From assembly GCA_964533585.1 (NCBI GenBank), contig CAZHMM010000023.1, positions 1 through 33,523 of the forward strand: a stretch of 33,523 nt of DNA. Reading direction: 5' to 3'. Source of the stretch: Elioraea sp964533585. Lineage in GTDB: Bacteria; Pseudomonadota; Alphaproteobacteria; Acetobacterales; Acetobacteraceae. Each line of letters opens with the position of its first letter. Position 1 is the first letter of the stretch. Of the stretch, positions 24,381 to 32,054 are shown piece after piece. A model generated the notes under the pieces. The model was not told where the DNA came from. It made no database searches and saw nothing but the letters and a program-made list of their open reading frames with translations. The position numbers and the translations under genes were made by a program.

Positions 24381-26345
24381 TCAGCGGAACGGCCAGGGGA
24401 GGTCGTACATATCCTGGAGCAGCCCGCCCGGGAAGACGAGGTTCAGCGCGTTCGCCAGCACCAGGATGAACCCGGCCGCACCCGCCGTCAGCACCGCGGT
24501 CTGCGGCCAGGACGAGCGCGCGGCCAGGCGCAGGAAGGCGACGAAGAAGATCAGCAGCGCGGCGAAGAAGCCGATCAGCCCGCTCAGCCCGATCAGCCCA
24601 GCGAACCAGGCGAGATGAGGCCACGGCCCGTAACCCGCCGCGCTCGCTTCGGTATCGAAATTCGCCGTCCCGGCCTCCTTCGGCCCGCGCATCTGCTGCG
24701 CGAGCACGAGCAGCGTGGCCCCGCCGCCGACCAGGCCCACGGCCACCGGAAAGATTTGTGCCAGGAACGATACGCCCAGCCCCTCGATGAAGGTGAAGGC
24801 GAACAGCGCAACCACCGCGGCGCTGAACAGGATCTGCGGCAGCATGACCGCCGCCGCTCCGCCGGCACCCTCGGTGCTGACCGCGGCACCGCCCGGCCGG
24901 CGCCGGAGCCCGGCCCAGAGCGACGCCGCGGTGAGTGCGAAGATGATCAGCACGATCGGCCGGGTCAGGAACGACCAGCCGGCGAACTGCACCGCCTGAT
25001 AGAGATAGCGCTCGGCCAGCGGGGCGAGGACGAAGCCGATCAGGAAGGCCGGGCGCGACCAGCCGAAGCGGCGCATCAGGATGCCGAGCACGCCGACCAC
25101 CAGCAGCGTCACCATGTCGTTGAAGCTGCGCGTTGCCTGGAACGAGGCGAAGCTGATCACCATGAACATGAACGGCGCGATCAGCGCGTAGCGCAGCGTG
25201 GTGAGATGCGCGATCGCCGGCGCGAGCGCGATGCAGAGCGCGGTGCCGAGCACGTTCGAGAGCGCGAGCGACCAGATGATGGTGTAGGTGACGTCGAGAT
25301 TGCGATCGGCCATCGCCGGCCCGGGCTGAAGCCCGAGCAGGATCATGCCGGCGAGGAAGATCGCCATCGAGCCCGAGCCGGGAATGCCGAACAGCAGCGT
25401 CGGCAGGAGCGCCCCGCCCTCTTTGGCGTTGTTGGCGCTCTCCGGCGCGATCACGCCGCGGATGTCGCCCTTGCCGAAATTGCCGCGATCCTTGGTGGTC
25501 TGCACCACGTGGCCATAGGCGATCCAGTCCACCACCCCGCCGCCGAGGCCGGGGATCGCGCCGATGATCGCGCCGAGCCCGGCGCAGCGCAGCGACAGCC
25601 ATTTGTGCCGCCAGGTGTCGGCGATGCCCTTGAACCAGCCGCTGCCCAGCGCGGCGCGCTCGGCGATCGAGGCGCCGCCGCGCAGCAGGTCGACGATCTC
25701 GGGAAGCGCGAAGATGCCGAGTGCGACGATCACCAGCGGCAGCCCGTCCATCAGGTAGAGGCTGCCGAATTCCATGCGGTACTCGCCGGTCGCCGGCGCC
25801 GCGCCGATCATGCCGATGGCCAGCCCGAGCGAGGCCGCGGCGATGCCCTTGGCGAGATTCGCGCCCGACAGCACGCCCACCATCGAGAGGCCGAACAGCG
25901 TCAGCATGAACAGCTCGGCCGAGCCGAACGCGAGGATCAGCGGCCGCGCGATCAGCACGAACAGCGTCAGCACCAGCGCGCCGAACAGCCCGCCGATCAG
26001 CGAGGCGAAGAACGCCGCCGAGAGCGCCCGCGCCGCCTCGCCCTGCTTGGCGAGCGGGAACCCGTCCAGCACGGTGGCCTGCGAGGCCGACGAGCCCGGG
26101 ATGCCCATCAGCACGGAGGTGAACGTATCGGATGTCGGAATGATCGCGACCAGGCCGATCAGCATCGCCAGCGCCGAGGTCTGGTCCATGCCGTAGAGGA
26201 ACGGCAGCAGCAGCGACAGCCCGGCGATCCCGCCGAGCCCCGGCAGCACGCCGATCACCAGGCCGAGGCAGACGCCCAGCATCAGGAAGGCAAAATGCTC
26301 GACCGTGAGCAGGCCGAGCAGCGCGTCGAGGAGCGCGGCGGTCAT
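24381..26345 (-). CDS. Tripartite tricarboxylate transporter permease, TctA-TctB fusion
   Basis: Membrane component of a TTT secondary importer, which works with a periplasmic TctC receptor. The 654-residue protein is about 150 longer than a normal TctA. The TctA part (about 1-500) has the repeated signature GVLPGLGG (32-39) with GIPGSSAS, and GAIPGLGG with FGIPGSGS. After a short linker the last ~150 residues hold about four hydrophobic helices (from IFALTAASLWAGLRRR onward: LFSAAVVALFAF, VAVGLVGGGATLLVLA, GLIGFFAALLIFFVAF, LTAGAAGFILVLANAL). This is the topology of TctB, and no separate tctB is in the operon. ATG 26345 has only a distant AGAGGA, so translation may be weaker than that of the receptors. 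Confidence 0.92.
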   Translation of the reverse strand: MTAALLDALLGLLTVEHFAFLMLGVCLGLVIGVLPGLGGIAGLSLLLPFLYGMDQTSALAMLIGLVAIIPTSDTFTSVLMGIPGSSASQATVLDGFPLAKQGEAARALSAAFFASLIGGLFGALVLTLFVLIARPLILAFGSAELFMLTLFGLSMVGVLSGANLAKGIAAASLGLAIGMIGAAPATGEYRMEFGSLYLMDGLPLVIVALGIFALPEIVDLLRGGASIAERAALGSGWFKGIADTWRHKWLSLRCAGLGAIIGAIPGLGGGVVDWIAYGHVVQTTKDRGNFGKGDIRGVIAPESANNAKEGGALLPTLLFGIPGSGSMAIFLAGMILLGLQPGPAMADRNLDVTYTIIWSLALSNVLGTALCIALAPAIAHLTTLRYALIAPFMFMVISFASFQATRSFNDMVTLLVVGVLGILMRRFGWSRPAFLIGFVLAPLAERYLYQAVQFAGWSFLTRPIVLIIFALTAASLWAGLRRRPGGAAVSTEGAGGAAAVMLPQILFSAAVVALFAFTFIEGLGVSFLAQIFPVAVGLVGGGATLLVLAQQMRGPKEAGTANFDTEASAAGYGPWPHLAWFAGLIGLSGLIGFFAALLIFFVAFLRLAARSSWPQTAVLTAGAAGFILVLANALNLVFPGGLLQDMYDLPWPFR

Positions 26346-26409
26346 GGAGCGATCATCCTCTGCATGGCCGCCGCCCCCGACAGCGTTCGGCCGGTGCGGC
26401 TCGGGTCTT

Positions 26410-27498
26410 TCAGAAGCGGGTGTTGAAGTTGGCGGTCAGGTACTCGCGCACCCACGCTCGCGCCTCCGGTGAGATCGTGGTCGCGACGCGGCAGAGCCGC
26501 TCGGCATCCTCGCCGACGGCCTGCACGTAGTCGCCCAGCACATCGTCGCCGCGCGCGCGCAGCTCCGGATCGGCGACGACGGCGGCCATGGTGCGGTGCC
26601 AGGCGGCGATGACGTCGGGCGGCGTGTCGCGCGGCAGCACCGCCGGCTTCTGGCCGGCGAAGGCCGCGGTGGCGCAGGCGGTGTAGGCGGCGAAGGCGGG
26701 ACCGTCCGGATCGCGGCCATGCACGGCGCGATAGACCTCGCCGAAATGCGGCAGATCCGGAAAGGTCGGATCGCGCACGATCTGGCCGTTCGCGCCGAGC
26801 ACGCCGTAGGAGAACAGCGGCACGGCGGTGCCGGCGTTGACCATCGGCACCACGCTCGCGCGATAGGCAGGCGTGGTCTGGTGATCGATCGAGGCCTCGC
26901 CGCGCTCGACCGCGAGCCTGGCCTCGCCGCGGCCGCGCATGCCGAACACGTAGCGCACCTTCAGGCCAAGCAGGTGGAAGGCGAGGATCGGCACGACATC
27001 GAAGCCGGTCGCACCCTGGCTCGCGAACACGAGCTCCTGGTCGCGCAGCTTGGCGATCTCCGTCCCGTCGCGGATGCCGGTGCGCGCCGAGACATAGGCG
27101 ACACCGCCGGTGGGCGAGACCAGCACGGGCGTCCAGCGCGCATAGTCGTAGCGCACCCGCGCATCACCGAGCAGGAACGGCAGATGCGTCGAGGCCGAGG
27201 GGCCGAACAGGCTGAGCCCGTCGGGCCGGCCGCGCGCGGCGTACTCGTTCGCGCCGGTGATCGAGCCGCCGCCGGGCACGTTGCGCACGATCACGTTCGG
27301 CCGCCCGGGCAGGTGGCGCGCGATGAAGGGGGCGAGGAAACGCGCCCAGACGTCGGAGCCGCCGGCTTCGGCGAAGGGAATGATGAACTCGATCGTGCGG
27401 CCGGCGAAATCGACGGCGCGCGCGCGGCCGGGCCACGCTGCGGCTCCGACGGCGGCGGCGGCGGCACCCAGCGCCTCGCGCCTTGAAAGACCGGTCAT
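26410..27498 (-). CDS. TctC/Bug-family periplasmic receptor, copy 1
   Basis: 362-residue receptor that captures a carboxylic acid in the periplasm and delivers it to the TctA-TctB permease. It starts with a twin-arginine signal (SRREALGAA, Arg6-Arg7) and an Ala-Arg-Ala cleavage site near residue 28. The mature protein has the Bug layout: IIPFAEAGGSDVWAR, then VPGGGSITGANE, DYARWTPVLVSPTGG and FASQGATG. It is longer than most Bug proteins (about 320). It is collinear with the neighbouring copy 2 and by eye well over half identical. Ribosome binding site GGAGGAG precedes ATG 27498. Ligand unknown; the linked isomerase favours an unsaturated polycarboxylate. Confidence 0.92.
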   Translation of the reverse strand: MTGLSRREALGAAAAAVGAAAWPGRARAVDFAGRTIEFIIPFAEAGGSDVWARFLAPFIARHLPGRPNVIVRNVPGGGSITGANEYAARGRPDGLSLFGPSASTHLPFLLGDARVRYDYARWTPVLVSPTGGVAYVSARTGIRDGTEIAKLRDQELVFASQGATGFDVVPILAFHLLGLKVRYVFGMRGRGEARLAVERGEASIDHQTTPAYRASVVPMVNAGTAVPLFSYGVLGANGQIVRDPTFPDLPHFGEVYRAVHGRDPDGPAFAAYTACATAAFAGQKPAVLPRDTPPDVIAAWHRTMAAVVADPELRARGDDVLGDYVQAVGEDAERLCRVATTISPEARAWVREYLTANFNTRF

Positions 27499-27546
27499 CA
27501 GCTCTCCTCCGCGGCCGCACTCCGGCGGCTTGCCGCGTCTGGTTGA

Positions 27547-27569
27547 CGGGCCGCCGCGAGGGCGGCCCG
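27547..27569 (-). terminator. GC-rich hairpin between the two receptor genes
   Basis: CGGGCCGCC and GGCGGCCCG form a perfect 9-bp stem with a 5-base loop, eight bases past the stop of the upstream receptor copy. TCAACC follows instead of a T-run. It is more likely a partial attenuator or an mRNA-end stabiliser, so that the first receptor is made in excess, than a full terminator. Confidence 0.5.
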
Positions 27570-27576
27570 CTGCGTG

Positions 27577-28674
27577 TCAGTTGAAGCGGACGTTGTGGTT
27601 GTTCGACAGGTAGTCGCGCACCCAGGCACGCGCCTCCGGCGCGATCGTCGTGGCGACCTTGTAGAGCGCCTCGATGTCGTCACCGACCGCCTGCTCGTAG
27701 TCGCCGAGCACGTCGCCCTTCTTCGCCTGCAGATCAGGATCGGCGACCGCTTCGGCGAAGGCCTTGCGGTACGCGGCGACGATCTCGCGCGCCGTGCCGC
27801 GCGGCAGCATCGCCGGCTTCTGCGCGGCGAAGCCCGAGCCGAAGAACGCGAGATACGCATCGAAGGCGACGCCGGACGGCTTCCTGCCGTGCATCATCTC
27901 GTAGGCTTCGACGAAATGCGGCAGGTCGGGGAAGGTCGGATCGCGCGCGACATTGCCGCTCGCATCCAGCACGCCCCAGGAGAACATCGGCACGGCGGTG
28001 CCGGCCTGCACCAGCGGCGTCACCTGGGTGAGGTAGGCCGACGAGGTCTGGTAGTCGATCGTCGCCTCGCCGCGCTCGAGCGCGAGCCGGCCCTCGCCGC
28101 GGCCGCGCATGCCGAACACGTGGCGCACCTTCAGGCCCATCACCTCGAAGGCGAGCATCGGCACGAGGTCGAGCGAGGTCGCGCCCTGGCTGGCATAGAC
28201 CAGCTCCTGGTCCCTGAGCTTGCCGAGCTCGCTCGCGTTGCGCACGCCGTGCCGCGTCGGCAGGTAAACCACCCCGCCGGTCGGCGAGACCAGCACCGGC
28301 GGCATCTGCGCATAGTCATAGCGCACCCGCGCATCGCCGAGCAGGAAGGGGAACTGCGTCGAGCCCGAGGTGCCGATGAAGGTCGAGCCGTCGTTGCGCG
28401 CGCGCAGGAAGAACTCGTTGGTGCCGGTGATCGACCCGCCGCCGGGCACGTTGCGCACGATCACGTTCGGCCGGCCGGGCATGTACTTGGCGAGGTAGGG
28501 CGCCAGGAAGCGAGCCCAGACATCGCTGCCGCCGCCTTCCGCGAAGGGGATCACCCACTCGATGGTGCGGCCACTGAAATCGACGGCGCGCTGGGCGATC
28601 GCCGGCCGGGCGAGGCCGGCCGCGCCGGCGGCGACGGTGCCCAGCATCGCCGTTCGGCGACTGATCTTGATCAT
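27577..28674 (-). CDS. TctC/Bug-family periplasmic receptor, copy 2
   Basis: First gene of the TTT operon; 365 residues from ATG 28674. I prefer this start over the in-frame ATG at 28680, because AGGGGAGG (28688-28681) directly touches the latter but is six bases from the former. Twin-arginine signal SRRTAMLG (Arg6-Arg7), cleavage after Ala-Ile-Ala near residue 27. The mature body follows copy 1 almost without gaps (VIPFAEGGGSDVWAR, VPGGGSITGTNEFF, DYAQMPPVLVSPTGG, YASQGATS). A 38-base stretch is identical in both genes, so they arose by tandem duplication. Differences cluster in loops such as FIGTSGSTQ against FGPSASTH, which may tune ligand preference (inference). Confidence 0.92.
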   Translation of the reverse strand: MIKISRRTAMLGTVAAGAAGLARPAIAQRAVDFSGRTIEWVIPFAEGGGSDVWARFLAPYLAKYMPGRPNVIVRNVPGGGSITGTNEFFLRARNDGSTFIGTSGSTQFPFLLGDARVRYDYAQMPPVLVSPTGGVVYLPTRHGVRNASELGKLRDQELVYASQGATSLDLVPMLAFEVMGLKVRHVFGMRGRGEGRLALERGEATIDYQTSSAYLTQVTPLVQAGTAVPMFSWGVLDASGNVARDPTFPDLPHFVEAYEMMHGRKPSGVAFDAYLAFFGSGFAAQKPAMLPRGTAREIVAAYRKAFAEAVADPDLQAKKGDVLGDYEQAVGDDIEALYKVATTIAPEARAWVRDYLSNNHNVRFN

Positions 28675-28727
28675 CTGCATCCTCCCCTGTGCGATCAGGT
28701 GCCGCGCGGGGCGCGGCCTTCGCGTGA

Positions 28728-28756
28728 GCCTTGCCGCCCGCGCGGTTCCAGGTCAA
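28728..28756 (-). promoter_or_regulatory. Possible promoter of the TTT operon
   Basis: On the minus strand TTGACC (28756-28751) is followed after 17-18 bases by CAAGGC/AAGGCT. The -35 is good and the -10 poor. It would give a leader of about 45 bases. Confidence 0.3.
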
Positions 28757-28810
28757 GCGCGACGGCGGGCCTTTGCCCAGGCGGGCGCATCCCGAAGCCC
28801 CGCCTGCAAC

Positions 28811-28861
28811 CCCGGCGTGAGGACGGCGGGGCCGGTGCGCCCGGCGTGAGCCGGCTCACGC
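28811..28861. promoter_or_regulatory. Perfect 18-bp palindrome with upstream half-site repeat
   Basis: GCGTGAGCCGGCTCACGC (28844-28861) is a perfect uninterrupted palindrome in the 250-base divergent region between the TTT operon and the peptidase gene. CCCGGCGTGAG occurs at 28811-28821 and again at 28840-28850, a 29-base repeat of the left half. This looks like a dimer operator with a spare half-site; the regulator is not encoded in the window. The rest of 28681-28927 shows no gene. Confidence 0.5.
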
Positions 28862-28927
28862 GCGCCCCGGCAGGTTCGTGCCAGTCTGCGGTCGACCAGA
28901 GCGCTCCATCGGGAGGAGGCCGGAACC

Positions 28928-29494
28928 ATGTCGTTCGACCGCACCCTGTTCGACGGCTTCGTCGCCTCGCTGAACCTGAAATACTTCAACTCCGGCGAAT
29001 TGCTGGTCGGCCGGTACCGCGAGGGCAACGGCCCGCCCCCCTTGCGGCTGTGGCACAACATCGCGCCGACCATCACCATCGTCGAGGCGCTGCGCGAGGA
29101 GCTCGGCAGCTCCGTCAAGATCATCAGCGCCTATCGCACCGAGGCCTACAACAACAACGGCAATGCCGGGCGGGCGAAGCTCAGCCAGCACCAGGCCTAC
29201 ACGGCGCTCGACATCCAGACGCCGGGGCATTCCTTGGAGAAGGTCGCGACGCTGCTCGCCGGCTGGCAGAACTCGAAATGGTTCTACTGCCCGCTCGATT
29301 TCCAGCGGAAGGCCGAGCGGGTGAAGGCCGGCAACATCCCGTTCGGCGAGCTGCCGCGCAGTTTCAACCTCGGCATGTTCGGCGTGTGGTTCACGTTCCG
29401 CGGCTACATCAAGGCCTATCCGAGCAAGAGCAGCAACTTCGTCCATATCGACACCCGCGGCGATCTCGCCGGCAGCGGTGCCGAGGGCGACTGA
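28928..29494 (+). CDS. M15-like zinc peptidase, atypical
   Basis: 188-residue protein resembling the D-Ala-D-Ala carboxypeptidase/YcbK-like M15 group, which trims peptidoglycan peptides. The zinc set can be traced as His88 and Asp95 in SQHQAYTALD and His173 in FVHID, after an ISAYRTEAYN segment that matches the family's SxYRTxxYN. The usual SxHxxGxAxD motif has Tyr91 in place of Gly. About 65 residues separate the Asp and the last His, including a tryptophan- and lysine-rich insert. No signal peptide or membrane anchor is visible, so the protein is cytoplasmic or released by another route. GGGAGGAGG precedes ATG 28928. It stands alone, downstream of the palindrome. Activity is plausible but the substrate is uncertain. 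Confidence 0.78.
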   Translation: MSFDRTLFDGFVASLNLKYFNSGELLVGRYREGNGPPPLRLWHNIAPTITIVEALREELGSSVKIISAYRTEAYNNNGNAGRAKLSQHQAYTALDIQTPGHSLEKVATLLAGWQNSKWFYCPLDFQRKAERVKAGNIPFGELPRSFNLGMFGVWFTFRGYIKAYPSKSSNFVHIDTRGDLAGSGAEGD

Positions 29495-29508
29495 TCCGGC
29501 GGCGCACC

Positions 29509-30195
29509 TCAGCCCCCGCTCGCGCGCAGCGCCTCGCGCGCGACCGAGCGGAACTCGCGCCGGTGCAGCTCGGCGAGCACCAGCAGGCTCGCGCCGATCA
29601 GGGCGAGCGGATGGACGAGCCAGGTGATCGCGGCGAGGCCGAAATAGTAGGCGCGCAGGCCGGTGTTGAAGTGCCGCGCGGCGCGGTTGGCCACGCGGGC
29701 GGCGATCTCGGCCTGGGCGAAGGCGGCCTCGTCGGCCTCGGGGCCGATCCCGCCGACGATGATCAGGCAGTAGTTGAACTGGCGCAGGCTCCAGGTCAGC
29801 TCGAAGAACGCGGCGACGAAGATCAGCAGCAACAGGCCGATCTTGATCTCCCAGAGCGCCTGCGAGGTCGGTGCGGCGAAGGGCAGCGCCGAGACGACAT
29901 GCCGGCCCATGTCGTAGGCGCCGAGCAGCGCGACCAGACCGCCGAGGATGAAGATCGCGGTGGTGGCGAGGAAGGTGCCCGACGACATGAGATGGCCGAT
30001 CGCCATCGAGTCGAACACGCGGTTGTCGCGCCCGACCATCGCCCGCATCCAGCGCCGCCGATACTCGTCCATCGCTGCGATCACGCTTCTCGCCCGGATG
30101 CGCGGCACCCGGTCGACCAGCATGGCGGAGCCGAACCAGCAGCAGAGGAAGACCGCAAGCGCGGCGAGGTCGAGCAGGCCGAGCGGGGCCGGCAT
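29509..30195 (-). CDS. DUF599 family membrane protein
   Basis: 228-residue inner-membrane protein of unknown function. It has about four hydrophobic segments (near 8-28, 72-97, 112-135 and 183-210), with a conserved-looking cytoplasmic stretch RRRWMRAMVGRDNRVFD between the first two, and NRAARHFNTGLRAYYFGLAA before the last; these are DUF599 features. The ATG at 30195 overlaps the stop of the DUF4188 gene by one base (TGATG). A GTG three bases earlier is an alternative. The tight overlap implies coordinated production of the pair. No catalytic motif is recognised. It ends 14 bases from the convergent peptidase gene. Confidence 0.85.
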   Translation of the reverse strand: MPAPLGLLDLAALAVFLCCWFGSAMLVDRVPRIRARSVIAAMDEYRRRWMRAMVGRDNRVFDSMAIGHLMSSGTFLATTAIFILGGLVALLGAYDMGRHVVSALPFAAPTSQALWEIKIGLLLLIFVAAFFELTWSLRQFNYCLIIVGGIGPEADEAAFAQAEIAARVANRAARHFNTGLRAYYFGLAAITWLVHPLALIGASLLVLAELHRREFRSVAREALRASGG

Positions 30196-30728
30196 CACGA
30201 CGGCTCGCCTGCGGCGGCGACGCGCCCGCGCGCGCCCTCGCGTCGTCCGATCGCCTCGACGATCCGCCCGGCCGCGCCGAGCCCCATGCGCGGCACGCCG
30301 TTGTAGATCGCCTCGTAGCGCCCGGCCGAGACGAGATAGGTCTCATGCCAGATGCCGACATCACCGCCTCTGTCCTTCATGGCGCGATTGAACGCCACCC
30401 AGGCCGGCCAGTGCGCGTGGTCCTGCGCGCGCGCATAGGCTTCGAGATGCGCGAACGAGCGCCAGTACTGCACGAAGCTCAGCCGGCCGAGGGGCCGCGC
30501 GCCGAGCAAGCCGAGCGCGGGATCCGCTTCGAGTTCCTTCAGCATCCGGGGCATGGCGAGCAGCACCGGCAGCCACCTGTGCAGCTTCCACGGCCGGTTG
30601 ATGCGCATGCCGATCAGGAACACCACGAAATCGCCGTCGAGCTCGGCGCTCACACGGCGCGCGATGATGCCCCGCGAAGCGTCCGCGGATGGCCCGCCCC
30701 CGTCCTGCTGTCGCGAAGACTGCGTCAT
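30195..30728 (-). CDS. DUF4188 (Monooxy_af470-like) protein
   Basis: 177-residue soluble protein of the DUF4188 type, related to dimeric alpha-beta-barrel monooxygenase-like proteins; no reaction is established. Diagnostic stretches are FVVFLIGMRINRPWKLHRW (about 35-53), LGRLSFVQYWRSFAHLEAYAR, then DHAHWPAWVAFN and GIWHETYLV, where His and Trp residues line the expected cavity. There is no cofactor motif. ATG 30728 is chosen because the family core begins about 30 residues later and the longer open frame upstream runs antisense through the MFS gene. It is coupled to the DUF599 membrane protein by a TGATG overlap, an association I cannot link to any known pathway. Confidence 0.82.
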   Translation of the reverse strand: MTQSSRQQDGGGPSADASRGIIARRVSAELDGDFVVFLIGMRINRPWKLHRWLPVLLAMPRMLKELEADPALGLLGARPLGRLSFVQYWRSFAHLEAYARAQDHAHWPAWVAFNRAMKDRGGDVGIWHETYLVSAGRYEAIYNGVPRMGLGAAGRIVEAIGRREGARGRVAAAGEPS

Positions 30729-30833
30729 GCGGCCTCTCCAGCCAGCCTTCCCTGCGGCGTCTCTCCGGACTAGGGAAACCCCGTCCTGCCGATGCCGGCA
30801 AGCGCCGGATCGTTCCACCCCCTTGAGCGCACC

Positions 30834-32054
30834 ATGCCACCGGGCAAGCCCGTCACGCTCTCGCTGATCGTCGCCGCCCAGGTGCTGGCCCTGGCGCTCT
30901 GGTTCTCCGGCACCGCATCCGGCCCGGCGATGGCGCGCGAGGCCGCACTTCCGCCCGGCTTCCTTGCCTGGCTGACCAGCGCGGTCCAGGCCGGCTTCGT
31001 CGTCGGCACGCTGGTCAGCGCCATGCTGGCGCTGCCCGACCGGCTCGACCCGCGGCGGCTGATCGCGGCCGCCGCGCTGTTCGGCGCGGCGGCGAATGCG
31101 CTGATCCTGGCGCTGCCGCCCGGCCACGCCGGCGTGCTCGCCGCCCGGGCCGCGACGGGGGCCGCGCTCGCCTGCGTCTATCCGCCGGGGATGAAGCTCG
31201 CCTCCGGCTGGGCGGACCGCAACGACACTGGGCTGCTGGTCGGGCTGCTGGTGGGCGGCGTGACGCTCGGCTCGGCGGGGCCGCATCTGGCCAATGCGCT
31301 GGGCGGGATCGACTGGCGGCTGACGGTGGCCGCCGCCTCGGCCGCGGCGACCCTCGCCGCCGGGCTGATCCTGCGCGTCCGGCTCGGGCCGCGCCATGCG
31401 CCCGCGCCGCCGTTCCGGCTGGGCCAGGCGCTCAGCCTGCTCACCGACCGCGGCACGCGGCTCGCGACGCTCGGCTATCTCGGCCATATGTGGGAGCTCT
31501 ACGCGATGTGGGCCTGGATCGGGCCCTATCTCAGCGCGAGCTTCGCCGCCTGGCACGGCACGCCGGACCCGGGCATGGGCCGGGATGCCGCCTATGCCAC
31601 CTTCGCCGTGATCGCCGCCGGCGCGCTCGGCTGCGTCGGCGCCGGCGTGCTCGCCGATCGGGTCGGGCGGACGCGGGTGACGATCTGGGCGATGGGCCTC
31701 AGCGGCGCCTGCTGCGTGCTGGCCGGCCCCGCCTTCGGCGCGCACCCGGCGCTGGTGGTCGCGCTCGGCCTCGTCTGGGGCGTGACGGTGGTCGCCGATT
31801 CGGCGCAGTTCTCGGCCAGTGTCGCTGAACTCGCCGCACCCGGGCTGGCCGGCACGCTGCTCACGGCGCAGACCTCGCTCGGCTTCGCCCTGACGCTGGC
31901 CACCATTCAGGCGATGCCGTGGCTGGTCGCCCGGCTCGGCTGGAGCGGCGGGGCCTTCGCCGTGCTGGCGATCGGCCCCGCGCTCGGCTGCGTGGCGATG
32001 GCGCGGCTCCGGGCGAGCCCGATGGCCGCGCGCCTCGCCGGCGGGCGGGGCTGA
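30834..32054 (+). CDS. MFS transporter
   Basis: Inner-membrane major-facilitator protein, 406 residues from ATG 30834 (420 from ATG 30792). About twelve hydrophobic segments are visible with a long central cytoplasmic loop (around RVRLGPRHAPAPPFRLGQ). The motif-A-like loop between helices 2 and 3 is weak (ALPDRLDPRRL), and the one after helix 8 is clear (GVLADRVGRTRV). I prefer the later start because the first 14 residues are polar and because a weak TTCCCT-N17-TAGGGA element would start transcription near 30783; neither start has a clear ribosome binding site. Direction and substrate are unknown. It diverges from the DUF4188 gene, and its stop directly abuts that of convergent icd. Confidence 0.88.
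   Translation: MPPGKPVTLSLIVAAQVLALALWFSGTASGPAMAREAALPPGFLAWLTSAVQAGFVVGTLVSAMLALPDRLDPRRLIAAAALFGAAANALILALPPGHAGVLAARAATGAALACVYPPGMKLASGWADRNDTGLLVGLLVGGVTLGSAGPHLANALGGIDWRLTVAAASAAATLAAGLILRVRLGPRHAPAPPFRLGQALSLLTDRGTRLATLGYLGHMWELYAMWAWIGPYLSASFAAWHGTPDPGMGRDAAYATFAVIAAGALGCVGAGVLADRVGRTRVTIWAMGLSGACCVLAGPAFGAHPALVVALGLVWGVTVVADSAQFSASVAELAAPGLAGTLLTAQTSLGFALTLATIQAMPWLVARLGWSGGAFAVLAIGPALGCVAMARLRASPMAARLAGGRG

Noticed and set aside
24189..26426. A 745-codon frame antisense to the TctA-TctB and isomerase genes
   Set aside because: Translation is nearly all charged Glu/Arg/His/Gln repeats with no fold signal; the opposite strand codes a clear transporter.
27541..27575. TTGACG on the + strand as a promoter
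   Set aside because: It is part of the hairpin arm region and has no + strand gene behind it.
29520..29543. TCGCGCGC / GCGCGCGA inverted repeat
   Set aside because: Lies within DUF599 coding sequence and is built of simple GC alternation, common by chance at this composition.
27574..30306. A 910-codon + frame across the receptor, peptidase and DUF599 genes
   Set aside because: Crosses several well-supported genes on both strands and has no domain of its own.
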